This document shows positions 53,797 through 63,433 of a stretch of DNA of 64,000 nt, in pieces. Source of the DNA: Teratosphaeria epicoccoides. Taxonomy: Eukaryota; Ascomycota; Dothideomycetes; Mycosphaerellales; Teratosphaeriaceae. The translations under genes and the position numbers were made by a program. A model generated the notes under the pieces. That model made no database searches. It was given only the letters and a program-made list of their open reading frames with translations, and was not told the DNA's origin. The stretch's first letter is position 1. The number at the start of each line of letters is the position of its first letter. The stretch is taken from NCBI GenBank assembly GCA_021401465.1, contig JADDMT010000012.1:186001-250000 (forward strand). The letters are read 5' to 3'.

Positions 53797-54765
53797 TCAA
53801 AATGGCACGCCCTCATACTCCGAAGGCGTGATGCTCATCTCTGTGGAGCCTCTCGCGGGCCTGACGGGGAGCCGGCTACTGCTTAGCCGCTCAGCGCTCG
53901 TGCCGTCTTCCTGTGCAGGACCAGGTTCGACACCAGCCGCCGTACCGCCTGACCTCCTAGACTCGCCAGTAGGAATGAAGAAGGGATTAGCTGGGTTGAA
54001 CCTGTTTTCCGGCCACGAAAGTCCGGTGCCAGTGTCGCGAGAGGGACCAGGCTCGCCGACAGACATTGTAGTCTTTGGCCTGCTAGACTTGTCGGTGGTG
54101 ACAAAGACGGGTGGTGGGACTTTGATGAACTCTATTGTCGTCCACCGAGCCCTTGCGCCATGTCCTCGTGATGGACCAGGCTCCTCAGAAGCCACGGTAC
54201 TCCTTCGCCGGCTGGCGTCGTCACTGAGAGACGAAAGTTCGAAGTCGCTGATGACCTCGCTCAAATTCACCCTGGGGCAGTCTTTTGCCGGCAGAGGCGG
54301 TGGCGTCGCGATCTCGCCTCGAACACTGACGTATCTGGAGCGGTGGGTGCTTGGACAGCTGGATGTTGCCCTCGATCGCCTTCTGCTACTTTTGTACCGC
54401 CACCTTCCTACGGGGCGATCTGGGCGGGCGGCTCTTGGCGCTCGTATGTATCTGGCGAGAAAGTAGAGGCAGAGGGCTACAGCTAGGCCGGCGAAGAGGG
54501 TGATGGTGGTTAAGACAGTAGGGCTTGGACCGTGTGACTGCGTTTGCCCGTCCATCGAGCCGGAATCTCGCTTGATCATGGTGAAGCTGCTGGGAGCTGC
54601 GACTTCGGAAACGCGGACGAGTCGACACTGTGGCCAGTGGAAGCCGTTGCAACGTCGGACTAGCTGCTTGCCGGATCGACCTGACATCGTGCTGGAATTT
54701 GCGTTAGCGACGCTCCGGGCGCTGCTGCTGTAGAAGGAATTGTGAGCTGTACGTAGACGCACCAT
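53797..54765 (-). CDS. Hypothetical single-pass membrane protein with long cytoplasmic tail
   Basis: Open frame to a stop at 53797. The start is uncertain: the frame is open from an ATG at 54996, but the ATG at 54763-54765 (MVRLRTAHNSFYSSSARSVA, 322 residues) or the one before IKRDSGSMDG are better placed. A single membrane helix (TVLTTITLFAGLAVALCLYF, LARYI) is followed by a basic stop-transfer region (RWRYKSSRRRSRATSS). A long Ser/Pro/Arg-rich tail then repeats an EPGPSR/EPGPAQ motif three times (EEPGPSRGHG, GEPGPSRDTG, VEPGPAQEDG). The 308-codon frame on the opposite strand is its shadow. Family not recognised. Confidence 0.55.
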   Translation of the reverse strand: MVRLRTAHNSFYSSSARSVANANSSTMSGRSGKQLVRRCNGFHWPQCRLVRVSEVAAPSSFTMIKRDSGSMDGQTQSHGPSPTVLTTITLFAGLAVALCLYFLARYIRAPRAARPDRPVGRWRYKSSRRRSRATSSCPSTHRSRYVSVRGEIATPPPLPAKDCPRVNLSEVISDFELSSLSDDASRRRSTVASEEPGPSRGHGARARWTTIEFIKVPPPVFVTTDKSSRPKTTMSVGEPGPSRDTGTGLSWPENRFNPANPFFIPTGESRRSGGTAAGVEPGPAQEDGTSAERLSSSRLPVRPARGSTEMSITPSEYEGVPF

Positions 54766-54996
54766 GATCAACACGATGCTTCGATGCGGACGACAAGAGC
54801 GCGTCTCTGGAATCAGTGAATGCAACCCTCCTCCCGCCAGGGGAATGACTGAGCCTTCTGGGAGGGCTGAGCTATGATACGTCCCTTCCAGTAGCAGGAG
54901 AAACGATGCGCCAAGGAGGCAGGGCCGATGTCTCACGCAGCAGAATTCGAGACTCATATTTGCTGAATGCATTGTCTTTTTGGCTCTGATGTACAT

Positions 54997-56165
54997 TCGC
55001 GATCTGACAAAGGTTCACTGGTAAGCGGGATGGACGACAAAGCCACGAGACGGCTCCGAAACTTCTGAGACAATAAGATTGTTGAGATTTTGCGCTCATC
55101 AAAGAGGTATTGCAGCAGGGCGTATGGGCGCGTTGAAGGGGATAGTAGGGCAGGATCATCCATCTGGCTCGTTAATGCTGGAGAGCAGTGTCAGCAGCAG
55201 CCGAACGACACTGAGCGCGGGAGGTCTGTCTGTCCAGTCTGTACTGCAGCAAGCAACGAAGCACCGGATGCATCGAAGGCACTCAGAGCAATTACGCCAG
55301 ACTCGATCGCCAATAAATCCAAGATGCCGTGAAAAGATTTTCGGTCAGCGAAGACGCGCATTGAATGAAGCCGTACTTGGCTTAGGGAGTGCAGAGAATC
55401 TGTTCTGTCTTTCATAAAACATTGTGTCACCTTCGCGGTTGATCTTGCTATCGCAATGATCGCATGGCTTCGCTGCCAGGTAACATTCGGCCCTGTCTGA
55501 TGGCGAAGGAGACCTCCAACACGGCTCCGACACCAGGCTAACGATATGCCGCAGTATTGCCATTCGATGCCCAATTACTTGTTGCAGACTTTTACGATCC
55601 GGTGAACAGACTACTTACCATGTGCATCGCATTCTCATCACGCCGGAACAGATGATAACGCCAACAAAATCTCAACCCACTAGCGCCCACCGATGCAAGG
55701 CCAATTCCTCCTCGAGGATTGCCAATGGGAGCACGGCTGTTGTGACAAGTTCTGCTGGATTGGGTGTGAGTGACATGCGAGCCTGCAGTATAGTAAGCGA
55801 CGCGATGCGGCGGAGTGGCTTCATTGAGAGACAGATGCAGGTGATTAGTTGCTGACTCACATTACTGCTTGTCCGTGCATACAATGGCGCGTGCAATTAT
55901 ACCTGTCGTCTTTTGGGCGCAGCTGAGAGAAGAAGAGCATGTGGGCGAGAGCCACTCGTCAGCGTTTGGCACCATTGTGGGCTGTTGGCGACGGGCTTGC
56001 TGTTGGTGTGACAGTGCAGCAAGGACCGTGGGCTGGGGGAATGAGATGAGCAGAAGCGGGAGTATTGTGAGATCGCTAGGCGTTCACCATACGACGTGTG
56101 TAATGTTTCATGGCGACCTCAGTCTAGTTCAAGGATGATCAATCGCGGGCGGCGCGACTCCAACG
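54997..56165. other. Gap with no supported gene
   Basis: About 1.2 kb. Overlapping short frames only; no repeats. Confidence 0.4.
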
Positions 56166-56642
56166 TCAAGTGTGAAGACCTGATGGGTACTTATCAGCTT
56201 GATCCTGCATACCACCAAGTCTGGAACATATATTGAGTGTCTTCACAGTCTTGGACGTGCCGTTGTTGTACGACACGCCCCTATTAGGCTGAGGATAAGG
56301 CATCCACAGCAGGCCGTTAGAGTCGAAGTCCACGCAAAGCAGTCTCGGGTCCTGGACGGGCGTTGTCATCGTGCCATTTGGATAGATGCGGAGGAGGCGC
56401 TGGGAGTCCGTGTCGGAGCAGTATCTACATCGGGCTGTTGCAGAAGGCTTGATCCAATCCGGAACAGGGAATACGGCGTATGTGTGTGACGGTGCGCTGG
56501 ACGAGACGAGAAAACGAGCTTCAGCTGAGCCTGGTATGTGAGCATCAGTGGAAGGTATGTCATCGAGCACTCACCGAGTCTCTCCTGCCTCCAGATTCAA
56601 GATGATCAGAGCAGGTGAGCCAGCATCGGTTTTACGAGCCAT
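56166..56642 (-). CDS. Possible two-exon gene for a 132-residue protein
   Basis: Exon 1 is 56575-56642 (MARKTDAGSPALIILNLEAG...), ending at a GTGAGT donor. A 78-nt intron (56497-56574) ending CTCGTCCAG leads to exon 2 56166-56496 (APSHTYAVFPVPDWIKPSAT, then SQRLLRIYPNGTMTTPVQDP and LLCVDFDSNGLLWMPYPQPN). The intron length is a multiple of three; unspliced, the frame stays open apart from the TGA that is part of GTGAGT. The LLRIYPNGT..., LLCVDFDSNGLLW rhythm resembles one blade of a beta-propeller sugar-lactonase-type protein, but only a fragment is present, so this may be a truncated copy. An N-terminal extension upstream of the ATG is possible. Confidence 0.4.
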
Positions 56643-57185
56643 TATGTAATTATGTAGGGTGTACGCTCAGAGCAGTACGATGACTTCATGCTAACCAAGA
56701 AGGTCAGGATCGTCATGACTGTAGTTACACAGAGTTCCATAGCAACAGGGTCTGACATGCAGACGAGGCAGGTGCGATGCGACATGTATGCACGGGGTCA
56801 TGTGACTGGGAAGGAGTGCAAGGAGTAGGCGCGACGCGTTGGGTCGCTGATTATTGGTCGAAAGGTGATGAGCGCCGAAGTTTGGTGCTTTATTATGTTT
56901 CTGAAGATTACATACCGTACACGATTTCACAGCTCGGTTTTCCTTTCGGTCATCAACACGTTGGATTGTATCATTGTTGATACTGTGAATTACAGCTCAA
57001 GAAGCCAAGATCGATCGTACAACAAAATTGCGGCCGGCTGACGGTCCACGGGTAGGTCTTTGCATGCTTTTGTAGAACACGCACGTATTCTGGAAACGCG
57101 TCTGAGCGTCCGCCAGGCTGAGGCTGAGCCGAGCCGATCTTGGCAACGAGACAAAAGCTTCAATAAGAGATACACCCTCACTCCA
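56643..57185. other. Divergent gap before the large nuclear-type gene
   Basis: 543 bp; expected to hold the promoter of the 57,186 gene. Nothing else identified. Confidence 0.4.
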
Positions 57186-59696
57186 ATGCATCACACGCTA
57201 ATCGACGCTTCTTCGCCGCCGCCAGTCCCGCCCAAAGACTCACCATATCTGCGCACGAAGATGGAGAGTCCGCCAGGCACCAGCGCCTCCAAGCGGAAAC
57301 GAGACAAGCACGACGACGACCTGCACACCGACGACACGCCCGCACACACGCCGAAACGCACTCGGTCCAACGTCCAGCGCAACGATTTCTCGACCTCCGA
57401 CGAGGCGTCAACGTCCGGCAACCCGCGCAGCCTCCGACGCAAGAAGAAGCACAACAACCTCTCCAATCTCAACCTGAGGCACGCCGCGGAGCGTCAGCGA
57501 GCCGCCGAGCAGACCCTACGCGAATCGAAGTTCCAAGAAGGCAGCTTGACCGACAAGCCCAGCGAGAAGCCGCCGAGCGCCTTCACTCGCATCGTCCGAA
57601 GCGACAGCGGCCATCTCGTGCAAGTCGATCAGCTAATGGAGGATTATCATGACGGTCTGGCGGGGACTGCAGCCTCTGTGCAGAAGGCTGTCGTTCGAGA
57701 GAAGCACGCCACGCCATATCAGGTCGATGAGATCGCTGCGGAAACCGCTCGCAAGGACGATGGTGGCATATTCAAATTCGGCAGGTCTTTAGCCTCCGGC
57801 TTTCACCCCATCACCCTTTGGAACAAGCTATGGAATGACACCAAGGATGAGCTGACGCAGCGTAACTACGAGGAGGCCATGCGCAGGAAGCAGAAGGAGG
57901 AAGCAGAGGCGAGATACGCCCAGATGAAGCAAGCCGGACAATTTGGGCTGCAGCCCGTCGGCAAGACAGGCGTTTGGGCACACGAGCTGGATCAGAGTCC
58001 TGCTGCTGATTTTGGCAGCGCTCGACCACAAAGAGACCCTTCGCAGCTGCAACTTCATTCTAAGGAAGGACAAGAGAATGACCAGCCTGAGTCTGCTGTC
58101 AAGGGTACCCGCACCCTTCGCAGCAGATTCAGCTTCAGACGCCCCTCCATGTCAAATCTCAAGGACGGTCTGTTCCGCGCCAAGTCTGAATTTAATTTAG
58201 CAGCTCCAGCTGGGTTCGACCGCGAGCCGCCCTATTCAACCTCCCCGGTCAAGGACGAGTTTCAGATTCCCAGCTCGTCCATCAGACGCACTGTCTCCAG
58301 GTTCGACCTTAAGAAGCAGAACAAGCTGTCGAAGCGTGTGAGTGACCTGGAGTCGAAGCTACAGCGGGCCAGACTAGAGTTGGACGAGGCTTTAGTCCAA
58401 GCATCACCTGCGCCCAAGATCAAGAACAAGTATGAACGATTCACTCCCCAGAGTACAGTGAGACGGCCACCTAAGTTCATTCCAGGCGCGTTACCGAGCC
58501 TCCCCAGTGAGCGCTTGCTCATGACTGGGGACGCTTTCGGCGATGACGAGGCTTCGCCAGGGGCATTGGATTTCTCTTCAGAGATGAAGCCACGTAGAGC
58601 TCTGGACATGAGTGAGGCAATGGAACTTGACGAGGAAGAGCAAGACGTCGAAACCCTCAAAGTGTCGCGGCCAAGGCCATATCCGTCACGAGCAGAGTCA
58701 CTGTTCAGTTTTGCTAATCGCAACATTGAACACGTGCCTCCAGTCGAAGGTGAGTCATCCAAAACTCATCAGGTTGTTGAGCAGGAGGCAAAGCCTATGC
58801 CTGCAATGTCACAGCAGCAAGCGGGTGATCTCGCACCTGAAGCGGAACCAGAAGCTGCCGCAGTGAGGGTCAAGCCTGCTAAGAAGGCTGGTCGCACTAA
58901 GAAGCGCAAGTCTGGCGATGATGGCGATAAAGCTTTCAAGCCGGGCAAGGACACGATGAGCGACGATGAGGAACTCGTCGAGCAGACTGCGAAGAAACGC
59001 AAGCCTGCAAGCACAAAAACCAATGATAGCTCACCAGGACGACGTACAACTAGAGCGAAGGCAGCTGGCACTTCAAGCTCGCCAAATAGCAAGAAGAAAC
59101 AGACCTCTGTTGCTGGAGCCCAGCGGATCGAGTCACAGCAGGCTGCGCAGCCGGAGGACGATGATGTGCCACACAGTGCTGACGAGGACGACAATGGTGG
59201 CGATGACACTGGTCTTAACGGCATCGAGACTTCTCCGCTTCCGCCGGTCTTGGAAGAAGAAGAGTCGGCGACCATGACTACCACTGTCAAGGTACCCATT
59301 AATACAGAGCCTTCTCGTCCAACTGCCACCGCCACGCCATCTCGATACGGTCGTCCGGCGACCCGCTCTACAAGTCCGTATCAGCGCATTGGCTCAGTTC
59401 AGCCACCAAGCATCGAAGAACAGATGCTCAGAGGTGCCGCAGCTGCCGTTCAAAATCGACGAGTCTTCAGTCCTCTGCCGGCCAATCTGCAGGTCCACGC
59501 AGAGGTTGACGAGACCGTGAGTCTGAAGCCGGACGAGGATGGTGCGCCGCAGCTGCCGACGAATGTGCATGACAAGCACGATAGTATGGACTTGGAAAGC
59601 GTGCAGGAGTCGGCAGCGAAAATTGTCGTTAGCAGGGGCGGGGAGCAGCTTGGCAAGAGGAGGGAGGAGTATCAGTGGCCGGATGATGTGTTCTAG
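57186..59696 (+). CDS. Large basic nuclear-type protein of unknown function (836 residues)
   Basis: Single exon from ATG at 57186-57188 (MHHTLIDASSPPPVPPKDSP). Mostly hydrophilic, with several candidate nuclear localisation signals (KRKRDKHDDD, RRKKKHN, KKAGRTKKRKSGDDGDKAFK). Ordered islands: FTRIVRSDSGHLVQVDQLME (~140), HPITLWNKLWNDTKDELTQR followed by a charged helix (~205-250), FSFRRPSMSNLKDGLFRAKS (~320), a coiled coil around KLSKRVSDLESKLQRARLEL (~375-400), and PPKFIPGALPSLPSERLLMT (~430). The C-terminal third is acidic and Ser/Lys-rich, ending REEYQWPDDVF. These islands look conserved, perhaps as a fungal nuclear RNA- or chromatin-associated protein, but no named domain was recognised. 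Confidence 0.75.
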   Translation: MHHTLIDASSPPPVPPKDSPYLRTKMESPPGTSASKRKRDKHDDDLHTDDTPAHTPKRTRSNVQRNDFSTSDEASTSGNPRSLRRKKKHNNLSNLNLRHAAERQRAAEQTLRESKFQEGSLTDKPSEKPPSAFTRIVRSDSGHLVQVDQLMEDYHDGLAGTAASVQKAVVREKHATPYQVDEIAAETARKDDGGIFKFGRSLASGFHPITLWNKLWNDTKDELTQRNYEEAMRRKQKEEAEARYAQMKQAGQFGLQPVGKTGVWAHELDQSPAADFGSARPQRDPSQLQLHSKEGQENDQPESAVKGTRTLRSRFSFRRPSMSNLKDGLFRAKSEFNLAAPAGFDREPPYSTSPVKDEFQIPSSSIRRTVSRFDLKKQNKLSKRVSDLESKLQRARLELDEALVQASPAPKIKNKYERFTPQSTVRRPPKFIPGALPSLPSERLLMTGDAFGDDEASPGALDFSSEMKPRRALDMSEAMELDEEEQDVETLKVSRPRPYPSRAESLFSFANRNIEHVPPVEGESSKTHQVVEQEAKPMPAMSQQQAGDLAPEAEPEAAAVRVKPAKKAGRTKKRKSGDDGDKAFKPGKDTMSDDEELVEQTAKKRKPASTKTNDSSPGRRTTRAKAAGTSSSPNSKKKQTSVAGAQRIESQQAAQPEDDDVPHSADEDDNGGDDTGLNGIETSPLPPVLEEEESATMTTTVKVPINTEPSRPTATATPSRYGRPATRSTSPYQRIGSVQPPSIEEQMLRGAAAAVQNRRVFSPLPANLQVHAEVDETVSLKPDEDGAPQLPTNVHDKHDSMDLESVQESAAKIVVSRGGEQLGKRREEYQWPDDVF

Positions 59697-60136
59697 GTGA
59701 AACATCCTGGCGACTGCGAAGGCGAAGTCAAAGTGGATATATATGCCATTGGTCGCGTGGCCCAAGAGGCGATGCGCGGTATGATGACTCCCGACGAGGC
59801 GGGTTTCTATGGCTGTGCCATGGAAATATGGGCGTGACGCTGACGCGCCTCACGATCGACAGTGTTGCTTTCATGATCTTGGTGACATGGGCGTAGCATG
59901 GCAAAGCAAAGCGACGGCGTTTGGGTGTCCTTCAGTGTACAGCGATGGACATATTGTATGTACTCATATAGTAAGAACGACCTGTGCATTCCCCCTTCGA
60001 ACTTGTGCGTCTTTTCGATAATCGAAATTGTACTTCAACGAACCGGCCGCGCGCGAGAGCCAAGGCACCCGGGCCCAAATATCTCCAAGAAATTACCTCT
60101 GATGGGGATGAATCATCTCGTGCCACTGCTGCTTCT
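59697..60136. other. Convergent gap
   Basis: 440 bp of 3' flank between two convergent genes; no feature seen. Confidence 0.4.
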
Positions 60137-61190
60137 TCAAGAAAGAGCAGCAATGGCATTCTCGAAATCGGCATCGATCTCGACCTGTACAATCGCAGCC
60201 GCGTCCTGTTGGGCAGCTGGGAGCTTGTCGTGCAAAGCGTTCGCAAAGGCAGCAGAAGCGGCTCTCTGAATTTTCAAGGCGGTCAAAACGTCGTCAGTGA
60301 TGCCTGCGGATTGGATTGCGGACTCTTCGGCCACGAGAGCCTGGATCGAGGGCGCGACGGATCCTTCGAAGGTGTATATCGGTGTGCGTTAGCCATCGGT
60401 CTGTGTTGTCGGGGGTGTCCTTGTTAGGGGAAAGGGGGAGACTTACGCTGGAGATGTAGCTAAGACCTGCCTCCGCTTCAGCATCGCTGAGCGTGGGTAG
60501 AGCTTCGACGTCCGTGGTTGCTTTCTGCACGCTGGCGGTAACGGCGTTCGAGGCAGTGTCGAGAGGCAAGGCCTCGACGAGTCCATCGTTGAGTGCGTTC
60601 ACGCTGGCAGTCAGGGCTTGTGTAGTGATGTTGATCTGTTTTAGGTCCGCGGATACAGTCTGTACGGCTGCACTCCCGTCTGGATCGCTGCCTTGACCAG
60701 CATCGGAGTTGTCATGGGTTTGCTCTGCCAGGTTGGTAGCTTGATTAGTACTCGAATTGTCGTCTGGCACATTGACTAGCTTTTCAGCCGATTCGAGGCT
60801 CGTGTCGCCAAGTCCGTCGCCATTGATATCCTCAATAAGCTCAGTGCCCTCAGTGCCCCCAATGCTCTCAGTACCCTCGGTGTTTCCGAAATGCGAGGCG
60901 CCTGGATGGTCATAGGTTTAGCAATTTGATCGGCGATATTGTTGTTATGTAGCTTCGCGCGGCGCGCTTCACGTACCACCTTGGATATCTCCCAAAACTG
61001 CCAAGCGCGAATCGCCTACGGCGTCGGCTGTCCCGCCCTGCTCTGGTGTGAAAGCACTAGCCAAGGTGGCCGCGATGGCTTTGGCCTCAGTTGACTTGCT
61101 GGATGGCAAGCCACGCCCAAAGATGTTGAAGAAATTTGGCAACGCTGTGACGCTGGAAGCGAGGAGGACGAGTGCCTTGATGGCGACCAT
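60137..61190 (-). CDS. Secreted HsbA-like (hydrophobic surface binding) protein
   Basis: Extracellular, Ala-rich helical protein resembling HsbA, which coats hydrophobic surfaces. Exon 1 is 60977-61190 with a clear signal peptide (MVAIKALVLLASSVTALP). Intron 1 is 60902-60976 (75 nt, GTACGT donor, CAG acceptor), exon 2 60447-60901. Exon 2 carries a Thr/Glu/Gly-rich linker and then the typical pattern VSADLKQINITTQALTASVN, ALNDGLVEALPLDTASNAVT. Exon 3 ends at 60137 and reads VAPSIQALVAEESAIQSAGI, LKIQRAASAAFANALHDKLP. The exon 2/3 junction is unresolved. The GTAAGT donor at 60446 is strong, but the nearest acceptor after the CTAAC branch (GAAG at 60364-60365) gives a frameshift. A CAG at 60341-60342 keeps frame but drops part of the conserved block. 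Length about 260 residues. Confidence 0.65.
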
Positions 61191-62323
61191 GTTGACTGGT
61201 TATGATGGAAGGAGGCTGTAGAGACGAATGATGAGACACAGAGGCGAAGCTGTCTTTCCTCGCGGCTCCATTCAATAGACGGCAGAGCTGTGTCTGTCGT
61301 GCCTTCAGACAGCAGTATGTGATTTCCGAGATAGAATCATTAAGCGTGTCGCCGTGTAGCGTCAATGGAGGAGTCGTGTGATGCTCCGTTGGCACCCCAT
61401 GAGGCTGTGGATAGAGGTGATGTAGCTGGGAAACATCCCGAAACCCGTTTCCCTTGAGCCTGTCATGAACCCAGATGAAGCTACGGTACAAGGCAAACGG
61501 CCGTTGAAATGTGAAGGGAACAGGTTCGGCCGGGCTGAAACGAACATGTGGTTTAGGGTCCCGTGTCATGTGTAGAATCATATCAGGTCCGTACGTCTTA
61601 GCCGGAGAGTAATCGAAGACTTTCACGATCACCTTGGGCCAGGTTTCCAGCTGAAAAGGGCTGGTTTGGGTCTCGATGCTATGCGATAGGTGGAAGTAAG
61701 GGCGTTGAATGCCAACCAAGCAACGATTCTCCATCAGACCACGACACAGAAGCGAACAACCGTCAGATCGTGGTTGTCATGGATCTATGATGGCTACACG
61801 GCGCTTTGCCACTCGTTACTAGGCTGGGCATGTGCTTGATATCTGTATGAAGACATCGGCCTGTCAGGCACTGAAGCTTCTCCGCAGTCTCGATGCCCTA
61901 GTGCACGTGTGACCACAAGCATACGCCTGCTTCTGTCCCCAGCAACCCCATCGAATGCCTGCATGCACTGCTGTTGGTGCTGGGTTCGCAAATAAGGGGT
62001 GCTGGAATGTATACTCATTCGAGCTTCTCTGTGCACCAATGCCTAAATCCATCGCCGGCACCGACACAGAATGCACTCATTCATGCACATCCGAGCACAC
62101 GTGTACACAGAGACGGTCTATGCTTTCCCACCGACGTGCACATTGCGTCAAGCCCGGCTTCTTTCCTCTTCGCATTGTGTCTCGCCAGACCGGGACGAAG
62201 AGCATCCGGTTTCTATCATACGGCTGGAGTTCATGCATGGCTGCGATCGTCGCCTTCAATCAACCCGCTTTTTACTAGTGTCTTTTAGTCCCGACGGATA
62301 TTGGACACTTATGTCAACGTTCA
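61191..62323. other. Gap between the HsbA-like and DUF3431 genes, with an unexplained minus-strand frame
   Basis: A minus-strand frame starts at 61734 (MENRCLVGIQRPYFHLSHSI, PKVIVKVFDYSPAKTYGPDM, VPFTFQRPFALYRSFIWVHD) and stays open for 215 codons, running into the HsbA-like first exon. The first ~120 residues look protein-like, but its 3' part overlaps another gene in a different frame. It might be a real gene with a missed 3' intron, or chance. Not called as CDS. Confidence 0.35.
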
Positions 62324-63433
62324 TCACGAATGCGTAGGAGCCCAGTCGGCCGGCAGTGTGAAATCTCGAGGAAGCACATATTGACCCTCACAATGACCAG
62401 GACTGGTGCACGTTTGCAGCTCGCAGATGCCATAGAGTCGACAGTAACAATCTGCCGCAGAAGGACACGCCCTAGCATTCAGCATGCTCAAATCATGTCT
62501 TCCTCCAGCGCCTCCAGGTAAGAAAAGGATATGCCAGACGTAGCTCAGAATTCTTCCAGCGACTTTGTCATCGGGAGGCGCTGCATTCTTGCAGCGTTGA
62601 GGTAATCCTTCAGTGCCATCGATAAGCCACTGCCTCATGGCAATATACTCCTCACGCGCGTGTTGATGGATGCGCTTACGAGAGACTGCAAATTGCGCAC
62701 AGCATTGCGACTGCAGCTTAGCGTCTCTTCCCAAAGCCGTATTAGCAGCAGACTCGCCTTCAAATAAGGAAGACAAGGCATGCGACAATGCAGCATCCGA
62801 GACAGAGCGAAAGTCCCACGGCTGGAGTTTAGCATTCAGCTTCGTCTCGAAACTGGCCTGCGGCGGGCCGTAAGATGGTGAGCAAGTACTTGCACTCCAG
62901 TCGCAGCGCAGATTGTGATAGCCGTGATCCTCCAAAGCGGAAGACACATTCAGCTTCTCAAGTATGACGGCGTTGTCATATGTGGGCAGGTCGTTATGCC
63001 ACGAGAACCGAGAGCCGTGAACAAAGACAGCACCTTCCTCCGGTATGGAGTCATAGTTATCGATCATGAAGGTAAGATAAGCCATAGACTCATGACCCCT
63101 GTTCGCTGGTAATGATAGGTGTATCGTAGATGAATTTCCTGTGTCCGTGGTGTAGATGCAGACATTGTACTTCGCGGTCAGTTTCTCGAGCCACGCGGTA
63201 TCCCCATCTCCAAGCGACCAGGCGACTATAAGTGCTGGTACCGTTGAGGCTGATGAGATGAAGCATCGTCCTTGAGATTGCGGTGGCGATGAAAGTGAGT
63301 GATATCGTACATGGTCCCAGTCCAGGTCACGCGACGCTCGGCCACTAGGGCTAAGATTGAGGTACAGGATGACAAGCAGGGCGAAAGCCAAGAGTGCCAA
63401 GTTGACGAGCGCTCTTTTCTGGTGGAGTCGCAT
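62324..63433 (-). CDS. DUF3431-domain type II membrane protein
   Basis: Single exon, 369 residues, ATG at 63431-63433. A short cytosolic N-terminus (MRLHQKRALVN) precedes one signal-anchor helix (LALLAFALLVILYLNL), so the rest should face the Golgi/ER lumen. The lumenal domain has the DUF3431 landmarks: ALIVAWSLGDGDTAWLEKLT, NRGHESMAYLTFMIDNYDSI, VFVHGSRFSWHND, then NLRCDWSASTCSPSYGPPQA and paired Cys toward the end (CPSAADCYCRLYGICELQTC). Members are thought to be glycosyltransferase-like, but no activity is proven. Intact and full length, with no introns needed. Confidence 0.85.
   Translation of the reverse strand: MRLHQKRALVNLALLAFALLVILYLNLSPSGRASRDLDWDHVRYHSLSSPPQSQGRCFISSASTVPALIVAWSLGDGDTAWLEKLTAKYNVCIYTTDTGNSSTIHLSLPANRGHESMAYLTFMIDNYDSIPEEGAVFVHGSRFSWHNDLPTYDNAVILEKLNVSSALEDHGYHNLRCDWSASTCSPSYGPPQASFETKLNAKLQPWDFRSVSDAALSHALSSLFEGESAANTALGRDAKLQSQCCAQFAVSRKRIHQHAREEYIAMRQWLIDGTEGLPQRCKNAAPPDDKVAGRILSYVWHILFLPGGAGGRHDLSMLNARACPSAADCYCRLYGICELQTCTSPGHCEGQYVLPRDFTLPADWAPTHS

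Noticed and set aside
53543..54466. 307-codon + strand frame
   Set aside because: Antisense of the single-pass membrane protein; the minus strand has a proper membrane helix and stop-transfer signal.
56531..56574. 44-nt intron with GTGAGT and CATACCAG in the 56.5-kb candidate
   Set aside because: Branch and acceptor look good, but this junction puts the downstream exon into a frame with an immediate stop.
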